DNA from: Tigriopus japonicus
Lineage: Eukaryota; Arthropoda; Copepoda; Harpacticoida; Harpacticidae
NCBI GenBank assembly: GCA_010645155.1
Contig: JAAGOF010000257.1
Location: forward strand, 587,579 to 651,578
Direction of reading: 5' to 3'
DNA: 64,000 nt
Shown: piece after piece, positions 10,794-23,000 of the stretch
How the letters are laid out: the number at the start of each line of letters is the position of its first letter
Numbering within the stretch: position 1 is the first letter of the stretch
Notes under the pieces: model-generated
Seen by the model: the letters and a program-made list of their open reading frames with translations, nothing else
Databases searched by the model: none
Told to the model about the DNA's origin: nothing
Position numbers and translations under genes: made by a program

Positions 10794-12588
10794 ATGGGTA
10801 ATCGAATTGGAGCTCAGAGATCCAACCATTGGAGCGGCAGTCACTCTCGAATCGTTCCAATGTCACAAGGACACAGTTGGTTTGTCATCAGTGGCTTTTT
10901 GGCTTTACTGGTGGCGTTCATAATCACACTTTTGATCAATGGATTGGCGGGGTCTGTGGGCAAGGGTAAGCTTTTCGAAATTAAACCTTCAATTCAAGTG
11001 CTTTTTGACCCTCACATTATGGGGTTGTCTTTGTTGTTTTGAGGAGAAGTCAGTTTTTTCAGACATTTCCGTGATAAATAAACGTGCTTTGGCGCTTTAA
11101 TCCTAAACAACTCAATCGGAGTAATTTGTAGGCTTATCAGAGGTATAATAGTGCCATTTCTTTAATTACAATAATGAACCACAGTGGTAGACTTTTATGG
11201 CGATTCAAATTCCACGAAATTCCTTCGCTTTTATTTGGCAGAATAAAAAAATACATGCTATTTTCTTTTCATGAAAGTAAAAAAGTCATCATTCATGAAT
11301 TATTGAACTATCGATCAAGTGGGGGTATGTACTGTATACTTGCGGTTAAACGTTGGGATGAGGTTCGGTTCCATTGGGCGGAACGAGTGACAAAAGAACG
11401 CCCTCTCAAAAGTTGTAAGCTCTTTGTCAGAACTTTTTGTTCTTATACACGAACAAAGCCTAGGATTCCCGGCCAAGAAGGGATTATGCATTAATTTTTT
11501 TGAAGCCGTCTTTGTACCTGTTTCTTTGTGAAATGTCTTCTAAAAACACTGATATCCCTATTCATGTTTTTCTTTCTCAGAGAGTGGCTTGGTGGAGTAC
11601 GCCGTGGGTGAATTATCGGATATCTATTTCACGTACATTACTCCAGCGGGATGGGCCTTCGCGATATGGAGCTTAATCTATATTTGGCTGGCCATTCTTC
11701 TCATATTTTGTGAGTAGCAATCAATAGAGTTGGTTTTGTCAGAACTTTCAAGCAGTTTTCATTGTGCTTCCTGGTTTTCAGATATCGTAACGATATTCAA
11801 ATCCAATGACTTTGGCAAGGTCTATTTAAATCCCGAAGTGGCGAACTTCACTTATCGAGCCATTTTCATCGCAAATTTGTCCCTGAACGCCAGTTGGATC
11901 ATCCTGTGGGGCAACAAGTACCTTTTGGCCTCTTGTATCGTGCTTTTCTTGATCGCCATCACCAATGTCATCATCTTGGGCATCTTCAGCTTCAATATCG
12001 CCACCGACAACCATCGGCTCAAATCTGAGCAACCCAAACTGTTCTGGTAAATAGCTGTCATTCTCAGGTGTCAAGGGGCTTTCGGGGTCCTCACAACATT
12101 TTGCATTACAGGAGCTACGTTGTTTTGGGTCAAAATTGCCATGGAACTTACACAGCTTGGACCTTGATCGCCTCATGTATTAGTCTGACCACGGAATTGC
12201 GGTACGGGGGTGCCGCTTTGAACTTGGAATCGGCGTCGCTGATTGGCTTGAGCCTGCTTCTTGTGATGGTGGTGATTTGGTTCGTGTTGGAAAACACGGT
12301 ATTAGACCGCTATGTTCGTTTCTTGATAACCCCATACTTGGGTGAGTTCATGGATGCTTGACAAGATTAAGTAAGAAACGTCCGAGAGATTTCAAGTGTT
12401 TTTTTTTTGTTGTTGTTTCAGTTGTGATTTGGGCGTGCATCGCTACCGTGACGGAACACCGACAAACCGCCGAAGTGCCTGAAGTGATTCAGTGGTACGT
12501 GATCGGGATCTTGATCGTTGCCATCGTTTTGGCAGTTCTCAGGGCTGGTCTGATTGCCTTTCGACAAATCAAAATGCCTTTCAAATAG
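10794..12588 (+). CDS. Multi-pass membrane protein, TspO/tryptophan-rich sensory protein-like
   Basis: Exons 10794-10965, 11581-11709, 11782-12046, 12112-12341 and 12422-12588 join in consistent phase to 963 nt (320 aa). The chosen start is ATG at 10794 (MGNRIGAQRS); upstream codons remain open to a TTG at 10728 but no earlier ATG is in frame. The protein has about seven to eight hydrophobic spans, the first at residues 29-50. The stretch ITPAGWAFAIWSLIYIW and the later YTAWTLIASCISL resemble the conserved helices of TspO/MBR-like tryptophan-rich sensory proteins. That family binds porphyrins, cholesterol or other ligands in bacterial and mitochondrial membranes; the role of longer invertebrate members like this one is not known to me. 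Family assignment is moderate and based on motif recall; the exon structure itself is well supported. Confidence 0.75.
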
Positions 12589-12717
12589 GTAGTGATGGTA
12601 ATACCATTGATGAGGTAAACTGGTATTTTTAAACGTGCCTTTGATTATTCCAATCTTTCTTATGAAATATAGTACAAAAAGGTCAAGTTGGGACCATAAC
12701 ATTTTCGTTGTCAGCGA

Positions 12718-12723
12718 AATAAA
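12718..12723 (+). promoter_or_regulatory. Polyadenylation signal AATAAA of the TspO-like gene
   Basis: AATAAA lies 130 nt after the stop codon 12586-12588 in the expected orientation. Confidence 0.5.
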
Positions 12724-14725
12724 AACGTAGCAAATCAAAAGGGTCTTATGTCTTGGAAAGAAAAGGTCCTTACTTTTACTTCATTATTGTGAATCTTTTC
12801 ATTCATAGTTGATAGAACAGATTCAGATGACCCCTATCTGATTCCTTTATCCCAATACTGCCAAAAGTGGGATTGAAACATGGTGCTAGGAATCTACGTT
12901 CATAGAAGAGCTAATAATATTCGTCTTGAGAATCACAGACACACGAAATGAAATCATTACGAACCAATTCACATGCTTGTTGAGTGATGAATAAAATGAA
13001 AAATAATGGACATGAACGCAATACCCGACCGCGAGAGAATCAGCGGTTATGTACGAAATATCAGGTGTAATTGATGACATTTAAAAAATCATTTGGTGCA
13101 TGAAGAGACAAAGGAAAAAGATACTCGAAAACGGATTAGTAGACTCAGGGACGCTGTTTTTTCAAGTCAAATAATTCACCTACTTCATTTCGTGAAAAGT
13201 TCGGCTCTAACTACGCACTCAGGTCAATCATATTTTGAAAAATGTGGAAGCTCAAAATTGATTTTTTTAGAGAATTGAGGCCTTAAACACCAATAATACT
13301 CATACATGATTGGAAGTCAATCACAAGGTATTGTATTTTGGATTGGAAATTTTGTCTGTCCTCTATGGTCTCACACTAAGAACATGTTTTCTTTTTGTGA
13401 AAAAACCCAAAACAGACCCCATTCCCGAACAACATCGCACACGCAGTTTCTTATGGGGAGAGAGGTCCCAGGTTCGATTCTCCTCCCCGACCTTTCTCAA
13501 GGAATCTTTAAGACGTTAATGAAAAATGAGTTGTGAAAATTTGCATTGAAAAGCTTGCAAATGAACAAAAGGGTTCCAAATTAAGCTTAGCTTGATTTCT
13601 CATGTGATTTTCAAATGCTTAAGTTTCAGGCTAACCAAACCTCATCTAAAGTAGTTTCAGAACAACTTGAAAGTTTTTGTTGCTAATACACTTAATAACG
13701 CTTTTTCAAACACAATAGGTGCTTAGTGAGCTACCGTACACTTTATGTGTAGCTATGATTTACTTTCCTGACATTTCACTTGGCCACCAGTACTACTTCT
13801 TTTTGGTTCGTGGTGGATTTTCTATCTGAAAGCAATTTGCGGTTAAATGGTGCATTTATTAATACTGTACGTGTAATAACTTTTTTATTTTCTCCATTTT
13901 TGACTCTTTACTTCAAAAGCCTGGGAAAGGAAGACCGATCAGTCTTTCAAAACTGAGACTAAAATAAACTGCATATCTCCAAAGAAACCTTGGCACTCGG
14001 CTTGTTGATTTCATATTTTTCCTCGAAAAATGGCGATGGCATGCTTTGCGAACATATAAAATTAAAACAAAAAAATGTTTTCAAGTGTGGAAAAAATTTA
14101 AATGATATTATGCACCATTCTCACAGCTTGAGTTTCAAAACACCAGCTGTTGTATTTACACCTTGCATTTGAACGAGGTATACGGATTTTTTTTCCTTTG
14201 TTAAATAAAATCCAATTATTCCTGAAGGCAGTGAATAATAAATTGAACACAACACTCGACGAGACTACTTAGTCGGTTGAATGCCAATCAACCGAGATGT
14301 TTTAGCAGAGATAAAGATGAATAGATAAAGGTGGAAAGTATTTTGTCTCTTTCTTCCAAGACCTGGCCATTCTAAATGTCTTCCTCGGTTTGACATTTGT
14401 TCGATAGCTTGTCGTCAGTTTCCACAAAGGTTACCAAGATTTCTCGATTCACCTCATCAAACTACAGTTAAAAGAGTGACTTTCCTTTGGTCCAACTTGT
14501 TGGTCTTGGTGCTCTCTTCGTACCTGGCAAAACCATCCTTCAACGTTGAATCGATGCCAATGCCACCTCCAATTGGAGACAATGTGAGCTTCTGAAGAGA
14601 GAGTGTGAGTTGACTCAGAAGTCGTGAGACGACGAAACCATCAATCTTTCTATTCGAAATTCGAAAATCACCCGCAAAGACATGAATTTTCACTTCTGTT
14701 CATCGATGCTTCAAAACAAGTGAGA
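12724..14725. other. Intergenic region, no supported gene
   Basis: AT-rich sequence between the TspO-like gene and PIP5KL1, both on the plus strand. No ORF here shows splice-linked coding structure. Promoter elements of PIP5KL1 should lie near 14.6-14.7 kb but none is distinctive. Confidence 0.4.
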
Positions 14726-17700
14726 ATGTATCCTGATCGGGGCCAAGAATATGCCCGCAGTGCGGCTCCCAGCCTCATTTCCCGCTTAACGGGTGGATCC
14801 TCATCCTCAAATCAATCGGGCACACCGTCCACTTCAAGTGATCTCAATTTGAGCGGCGCATCGACTGTGGTCGATTTCAAGCCGACGATTAAGAAGCCCA
14901 GGAAACTGGGGCGGATTTGGAAATGGATCAAGTATGGTCGACGCAAAGGCATTTTGGATGTCGGTCCTTCTCATCCCAGTTACACGTTTATCGGTGAGCA
15001 TGGATGAGGAGATTTGACACTTGAGAGCAAGTCAACTTGATTAGAATGGTCATTTGAATTATAGCAGCTATCCGTCATTGCTTTCAAACCAAGCTCATGT
15101 CGGATTTACCCCGGCACCATTTGAAACTGAAGGATTACTCGGAGGTGGCCATTTTCCATTCGAGTTTGACCAAAGGAAAGGAGGCACCTTTGGCCAGTCG
15201 ACGACCATCTTTGCGATCCCGGAGCAGGGTTGGCGATTCGAGTGTCATTCCCCTTGAGCCGATTCCGGGAGAGACGCTCAAAAAGCGGTTCAATGTGGAG
15301 GTCACGTTCAAAGTGTTTGCTCCGGTGGTTTTTGCATCGCTTCGCGCAGCCTTGGGAATCCGCCATGAAGACTACCTCGAGGTAAATGACTCCCAGAGAA
15401 TGCGTGAATCAGACAAGTTTGAATAAGAAGAACGAGTTTTCTCTTAATGAGATTGGAGTTGTTTAATCCTCTCACATATTCGATCGCGAGCAGAGGTGTC
15501 AAGTTCTGGAACCCTTTCCAAACCCACCCCTCATCCCCTTCTATGAAATGAACATGTCTCCTACTTTTATTAGCGTTTAGACGGGATTATTGCTTAGGCT
15601 CCTGTTGGCTAAAAAAAAGTTTGCCAACCTCAGACAGAGTTACCAGTAAAAGTTTTGACTAATTTGCCCACCCTCTTTGTTCGTGCTTTGTTGCTAAAAA
15701 CATTAAAAAGAATGATCAGTAGGGACGGGCAAATAGTGTAAAAAGATTTTTGGTAACATAAACCCATTTTTTTGCACTTTTGCACTTTCGACCTTTATTT
15801 GCACTTTTTATTTACGATTTTGGCCAAAATTGACAAATTGTTAAGAAAATGTAGTGGCTTTTGAAAGAATTTTTAGTTTCAAGAGCAAATTTTACACTAG
15901 TCGAAAAAGCTTGCATTTGCAATCAACCATTCTTAGCACCTTGAAGAAATATGTGCATTTCAGACGCAAACCTCACACTCTATTCACCATCTTGGCTTTA
16001 ACTATAACATCCTGTTTACTAAACTAAATATTAGACAAAAGAATCTGATTGCATGCAACCAACAAATAGCAAACCTAAAGAAACTCGTGTTATGGTAATG
16101 AAAGGATCTACAAACAATATAGATTGCAGAATTAGGTTTCCTGCCTACAAAGATCGCTATTTCTAAAAAAGGCCGTTATAAACTTAAAATCATCTAGCTA
16201 AGGATACATCAATGTAGCAGTACACATTGTTTAATTGACTTGGAGATATTACTTTTAAGTTCCAAAAGTATTTGAGAACAGTTTTGATGTGATGAGACAA
16301 TGAATGCCACATTTGAAATTGAGTTCTGGTAATTAGGCCATGGGCCAAATATTGAAGTAATGTCACTAAAAACATTGTTAAAACACATTTATGACTATTT
16401 TCTTTGATGCAATTGTTGGGCACACGTGGGTATTTTTCTGTTCAATTTTCAATGTCTATTTTTGAACAACTTGAAGGACAAAAACGGAGTGATGTAAAGC
16501 CATATAAAACAATTGCTGAATATATTTCGACAATATTTTAGGTACATACATCCATGAGACCACCTTAGGAATGAAAAATTCAGAAGATTGTTGACTAGAG
16601 TATTTTTCATGACTTTACATCCTTTTTGCTAGTGACCTAATTAATAGAACTCGATTACTTGTGCGGCATTGTCTCTTCACCTCAAACTAGTCTCAAATGT
16701 CTTTAGAAGTTGTAAATGACTTCTCCTACTCAATTAGGAGCCGTGGGTACTCCATGAATGACGTTTTAAGTCCAAATGCAAATTATTTGCTATTTTTTGA
16801 CATTAATTTGCTCTTTTTTGACATTAATTTGCTCTTTTTGACACTTATTTGCTCTTTTTGACACTTATTTGCTCTTTTTTCGACATTTATTTGCTCTTTT
16901 TTGACATTTATTTGCACTTTCAACATTTTTCTGCACTTTATTTTGCACTTTTGGGCACATTTTTTTGCAATTTTTGGTAACTAAAAGGGTAAGATTATTT
17001 GCACTTTCTGCCCGTCCCTAATGATCAGATTAGCGTTGAGTTGAAGGTCCAAAATAGGTTTAACACGAATAAAAATAACAAAAGTAAAAAAAAGGACAAG
17101 AAAATTACAAAAGTAAAATACTCATATGAAGCTTAGCGCTTAATGTATGCGCTTAAATCCGGAAGAAGGCAAGTTTTTGATTAATGCGTCCTGTTCTTTG
17201 TTAAATGAATTTCCAAATTTTCCCCGACTTTTTCCTAATTTTTAACCCTGCAATGGGGAATACTTAAGGTTGCTTCAAGTGAGCGTTTTAAATCTTACCG
17301 CTAGCGGTAAAACAGGGCCGTTGGCTGTGCTGAGTTGCTCAGCCCATTTTGGCGAATCCAAGTTTTTCGCATTTAAGCGTCCATTTGATGATTCTAGGTC
17401 CCTGGAGACGATTGATACTTCACATAAAGATGCCCAGGCAGGATTTGGGTCAATAATACGCAAAATTTATTTTTAGGGTAATTGAATTAAAAGCAATTAA
17501 GCAAGCCTAGCGTTGTTGCAAAAAGTGGACTTGACATTGATCCAGATAAAAATTCAAAGATGCTAAATTGTTCAGTGGATTCCAAAGGATAAAATTTATT
17601 TCTTTGATATATTGCCCATACAAAGAAATGAAATAGTTTTTTATGTTTCTTTTTGGTAATTATGATTTTTTATATTTCATTTTCTAGCAAATAATTTTTG

Positions 17701-20006
17701 CGTATTGTTGACCCAAATCCAGCCTAGGCATCTTCACGTGAAATATCCATCGTCTCCAGAGACCTAGAATCATCAAATGGACGCTTAAATGCGAAAAACT
17801 TGGATTCGCCAAAATGGGCTGGCCAACTCAGCACAGCCAACGGCCCTGTTTTACCGCTAGCGGTAAGATTTAAAACGCTCACTTGAAGCAACCTTAAGTA
17901 TTCCCCATTGGATGTAAAGGCGATTTCTAATTGATCATTTTCAGTCAATCTCACCGCCAGAGGACTATTTCCGATACCTTCAACAAGTGACAAACTCCAA
18001 ATCAAAATATTGTTTCTTCCTCACTTACGATAGGAGGTTCGTTCTGAAGATCGAATCCTTCAAAGGCATTCAAGGCTTTCTCAACCACTTGGAGTGAGTT
18101 CCACCAACTCTCATGCATAAATAACAGCCAATTCCAACTGATTGTCAGGGAGGACCCTACCTTTCACGACATTTCAGAGATTACATCGACCACTTCATCT
18201 CATCACCTCATTCATTGCTTGTCAAAATCGTCGGAATTTACGGAATTAAAATCAAGCGAAAATCATGGGCAAGTGACGACCAAGCAAAACGTTGCATCCG
18301 AACTATATTGAAGTGTCCCTCTCATTTTGCAGGTCCATTTCATCGTGATGCAATCCATCTTTTGGCCTTCTATCCGAATTGGCGAAAAGTATGACCTCAA
18401 AGGTTGTCTCTTGGGCCGATACGAGTCCAACACGTCGCCGGATGATGATGTTGTTCAAAAGGATGGCAATTTTCATGGAACGCCTCTCAACTTTGGTCAA
18501 TATCAATCGTGGTAAGTGCGATGAAGCCATTTGAGATCTAGCCTTCACTTCTTTGTTTATGGTATGTTTATTGAACAGGCTGGTGGAGCAGATAAATCGA
18601 GATGTGGAATTCTTGCGGTCTCATGGAATAGTGGATTATTCGCTTTTGGTTGGAATTCAACGTTCATTCAACTTGAAGAGCTTTCAGTTACAAAGGCTTA
18701 GTGTGGCCGAAATCGTGAATAGCTTCAAACGGTGCGGTTTTATCATTATCTAACGTAACATGACTGTATTTGCCACAATTTCCTTAAATATGAACTCGCT
18801 TAAAATGCAGGAGTTCGATCGGTTTTGCCAATGACGCTGCTCATGAGATCCGGTCTGCCAGTGCAAGGAAACGGAAGCCGACCACTCAAAATGGACGTTC
18901 AGCTGTTGACTCTTCACATTCGGTAAGAAACAACAAGAGAAATAGCTCAAGATGGATGAAAACAAAATAACCTCATGGCATGACCAACCAGCATGGAATT
19001 TGGAAATTTTGGAAAAAAGGTTAATTCAGAACTTATATAATAGGTAGCAGAGTCTGGTTCCAAAACTTCTCCTTCAAAACCATCGGTCAATTTGTCATTT
19101 CCACCAGAGCGTCGTCACTCAACCTCGTCGTTCCTCAGTGATCTCATTAACGATGCAAAAGAATCTGACTTAGTGGCGCCAAATGGATTCCCCTCAAGTG
19201 TGCCCGCCCCTCAGCAAATCATTTTGAAGCCTTTAAAGCCCAAAAAGGTCAAGAACATCAGAGTCCGCCAAGTGACCTTTTCCCGGACCGTGAGTGAAAA
19301 TCATTACACGCCACCTGCTTCCACCAGTCCCACACCCAGCTTGCACTTCCAAATCCACTCTCAGGGCTCACCCTCGCCACTAGCTAGCCCTAATCACAAG
19401 GGTCCGGAAGCTAGCCATAGAATATCCACAGATGACTTGGGAACAAATACGCTCAACTCTCCAGGGATATCTCCACTGGTGGACCAAATCAATAAACAAT
19501 TGTCATTTCCGCAAGATATTAAGCCAGGTGGGTTTTAATCATGGGACTGAGTGCGATAGAATGTCTCATTTGAAATATGGTGCCATTTCAGAAGACTCCG
19601 AGGACAACCCGGATTTAATTGAGTATGCGCCACGGACGGTGGACGGACAAGCTACGGAAGAATCCATTATTTACGATTGGCACAAACTGGACGCCTTTAT
19701 GACCACTGAAAACCGCCGTCTCCTCCCTGACACACCAAATGCCGTTCACATCATAGATGGACCCGGAAATCGGTATAAGAGATATAGAAATAACTGAGAC
19801 AATTGAAATTTTGATAAACCATCTAATCCATTGAATTTTATAGATATTATTTAGGCATTGTGGACATTTTTACGCCATATGGCCTTCGACAGAGACTTGG
19901 CGGCCTGGGAAAAACATTGCTACTCTGTGGATCCAATCACTCATCGGCCAATCCGGATAAATATGCAAAAAGGTTGCTGGATTTTCTCGAAGAGCATCTT
20001 TGCTGA
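14726..20006 (+). CDS. PIP5KL1: Phosphatidylinositol 4-phosphate 5-kinase-like protein 1 homologue
   Basis: Exons 14726-14993, 15065-15381, 17945-18093, 18178-18268, 18333-18511, 18579-18731, 18811-18922, 19044-19527, 19592-19772 and 19844-20006 give 2097 nt (698 aa) with matching phases. Start MYPDRGQEYA. The PIP-kinase fold is visible: FVLKI with the ATP lysine (Lys230), VMQSIFWP, YDLKGC (295-300), IVDYSLLVG (352-360) and a C-terminal YYLGIVDIFTPYGLRQRL. The order and wording fit PIP5KL1 better than types I-III. The usual glycine-rich GxSGS loop is absent (VTNSKSKYCFF instead), so catalysis may be weak; mammalian PIP5KL1 is described as a near-inactive scaffold for type I PIP kinases. A Ser/Pro-rich insert of about 160 aa (exon 19044-19527, residues about 424-584) splits the kinase. 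The intron after 18268 starts GC, not GT. Converges on the JmjC gene. Confidence 0.87.
15720..17020. mobile_element. Non-autonomous hAT-type DNA transposon
   Basis: Ends are inverted repeats beginning TAGGGACGGGCA on both sides. They are flanked by a perfect 8-bp duplication ATGATCAG (15712-15719 and 17021-17028). 8-bp duplications and YAGGG termini are typical of hAT elements. The 1301-bp body has no transposase ORF; sub-terminal TTTGCACTTT motifs recur at both ends and a tandem repeat lies near the right side. It sits in PIP5KL1 intron 15382-17944. Confidence 0.85.
16785..16935. repeat. Tandem repeat inside the hAT element, unit about 21-22 bp
   Basis: Six or seven units of the type TTTGCTCTTTTTTGACATTA, drifting to TTTGCTCTTTTTGACACTTA and then to TTTGCACTTT. 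The right-most units grade into the sub-terminal TTTGCACTTT motifs of the transposon. Confidence 0.75.
17251..17910. mobile_element. Foldback element, copy 2 (GCTAGC-palindrome family)
   Basis: Ends CAATGGGGAATACTTAAGG and its exact reverse complement; arms of about 200 bp are nearly identical and each holds TACCGCTAGCGGTA. The centre (about 17470-17690) matches the centre of the copy at 7140-7808 but in the opposite orientation. No coding sequence and no clear target duplication. Located in PIP5KL1 intron 2, 36 bp before an exon. Confidence 0.8.
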
Positions 20007-20053
20007 GCAATCCAACAACCCAAACAAGGAGAACGACTCAGAGGCAAACTGGA

Positions 20054-23000
20054 TCAATATTTGACCATAATAGGTTGGGAATCATTGCCAAAGATCTGGA
20101 ACCATTTTTCCCTCCGATTCTGCTCTGCATCTTTGCAAATTTGCGGATTCTCTTGAATCACCTCCACGGCGAAGTCATAATGTGCCCTCATTGCCTTCCG
20201 ATCCTACAGGGGATTTGAAAATAAACTTTTTGTCCCTTGGAATGAAAGACAAAAAAAAAACACGAATCGTCAGCTTACCGTTTTGGAAGCATGTTGGTAG
20301 TAGAGTTTCCGGAAACCCATTTCTTCCCATTTTGGCCGAAACATATCGATCTCATTGAGAGCAATTTTTGACATCAGTTCTATGGAAGCAGGAATACAAT
20401 AAAGTTTCACATTCATAACGGGCATGAGTGCACCTCTTGATTACCTGGCAGGGCATCCACGAATAGGAAGTTCTCGGTCACAGCTACGTTATCTCTAATA
20501 TTTAAGATGGCATGACCCATGCCATGGGGAAGGTAAAGCGAATCTCCGGGACCTTGGACAAATTCTTTGGCATATTCTCCGTAGATCTGGAAGAAACACT
20601 CCACAATATATTCAAGAATAGTGAAGTGCATGCCAAAAAGTGGGGATTTACCGGTGTCTTCTTCAATTGTGGAAGCACATGGTGATACCAACGAAATGTC
20701 TCATCCTCGCCTCCAAGATCTGGTGAGCAGTTTGGATCACAATGGACCACTTTAGCATCAAATCCTAGAATTGAATTCAAATGAGTTACGTACATCTGTA
20801 ATTCGAGAGGGATATTGAGTGATTTACCTGCTGGAAACATGACCCACCATTTGTACCCATTGATCATGTAGTTCCAGGCCCCGGTTAAATCGGGATCGTT
20901 GTGAGGATGGCTACCTGTAAAAGATTAACTTTACCAAGTGGTACCAGATTTTGAGACTAGTTTTCCTCCTTTTTCACGCCCAAAATGAGCAATCTTTTAG
21001 CTCAGGGGTCGGCAACAACTTAAGGGTCAAGTCCCGTAAAATTCGAATTTGAAACTTACCTGTACTTTCCATGCTGATAATTACCCAATCCAGGTCGTTG
21101 TCAAAGTTAGATTTGACATACAAATCTTTAGGAATGGGATTGGGCTTAGGGAAATGCTCAAACAATGAGCAATTAGTTCCTCGTTTCCGACAGTTTGGGT
21201 TCTTGCGCATTCGATTGAAGCACCTCAGCCATCCACCATCTTTTTTTTTAAATTGACATTTCAAAAAGTGCCTTCAAAACCTTCAATATCTGATTTAGCC
21301 TCACCTAAAGCTTCCATAATCAAGTGGTCATTGTCTCGATCGCTGTTTGGCGTTCTCACATGCGTGAATCCAGGCAAGGGTTGGAGCCAGAAATCCAATT
21401 TAGGAGTAGTACGATTGTCATGGAACATCTGGAACGAAAAAGAATCCACATGTTGGGTGAATGGTTTTTAAAAAGGGAACCGAAGTTTCTTTGTGTATCA
21501 CACAAAATGCAGGGTTTCGTTCCATTTCAACAGAAAAATCATTCGTCTCGGGGTAAATCCGATAAAGAATCACTGATTTTCCGACAACGCGTCTTCCCTC
21601 TATGGTATCTGTTTGATTATCTTCTGATTGAATGCAATGCGAGTGACATATGTAAATCTAGTTGGTAAATAGTCGGTGGTTCCATAAAAAAAGGAACTTT
21701 TTCCACTAATCGCAAAGTCATGTAAGAAGGTTCATGGTGTTCAAAACAATCACAAAAATTAAGTGCATTAAATCACATGCATAGATAGTGGATCAATTCA
21801 CAAGTGAAGGTGGCCCCAACTAAACCACAATCTAAACGTCATGGGAAATCAAATTTGATCCTCCGTTATGCTCTTCTTCTTCTTTTATCATTAAAAGCAT
21901 TCCCTTCTCCTACTCACCAACGTAGTAGCCTTTGGACTGAGATCAAAATCCTTTAGCCAGTCGTAGTTGCAATCCGGAAAAATCACGGGTGTGCTGGTTC
22001 GAATGAATTTCTCCGTAAACTCTTCTTCACTCATTTGGCAGGATGCTCGTTTTAACTGGTCGTTAATTTCCCAAGGTTCGACCCGTCGGCGGTCCATCTA
22101 GAAATCAATCACGAAACTTAGCTTTTGAAATTGAAGGCAGGCGATGGTTTATTCAACAAGGAACAACTTTGATGAGATGAAAAAACAAAACTTTTTTTGC
22201 CAATACTGAAAGACGTGAATAGTGATTGATCCTATTTTTGGGGATGTTTGCCCACCATAGCTTGTTTATGCAAATCAGCCTGATGGCAAAGAAATAGTTC
22301 TCGTTCATTGTTGAATGAAGAGTGAGGCCGTTCTTAAATTCATTTACAGTCAGGCCAACACATTCACTTTTTCTGCAACTAATTTGTGTTTGTAGAAAAC
22401 AAATGTTTCAATAATGATATTGTTCTTTCATCGGAATGCTTAAACCGATAGAAATGTCCTTTAGGCGCTAAAAGGCCGCAAAGACATCCCTAAAACACAC
22501 CACCATGCCAATTTAAAGCGCTTTGGAACAAGCCGGGACCAGCTTAAGGTTTTCAGAGGAGCGAGACAATTTAAGGCGGAAGTCAAATCAATTATAAGCA
22601 CCTTGCTACACTAACCATAACCCTAAACGTTTGTTACACAATGACAAGAAATAGTTTACTGACATGTTTGAACTAATGAAATAAATGAATGCTTACCAAT
22701 GGGCAACAATAATCGATGGAATTGGCAATGTCGATACCGCGAACGTTATCGGCATCCCCCAACAGATTGAACAACGTGGACCATTCCTTGGTAGGTCCAA
22801 AGGTTCGGAGATCGATCTGATGGTAAACGCGCAACACGCCATGTCCATTGACAGCCACCCCTGCACATCCACGGTTGGCACACTCGCGTTCGAGCTACAA
22901 TAATCATTTCATGGAGGAAAGAGAGACTCTTGGGGTCATAAATTCGAATTTGTACTCACCTCTCGATCGAAGCTGAATTGGGTGCCGGTGATCTCGGTAA

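Noticed and set aside
13441..13500. GGTTCGATTC followed by CCTCCCCGACC, like a tRNA T-arm and acceptor
   Set aside because: No matching 5' acceptor strand, D-arm or anticodon arm lies upstream; the rest of a tRNA fold cannot be made.
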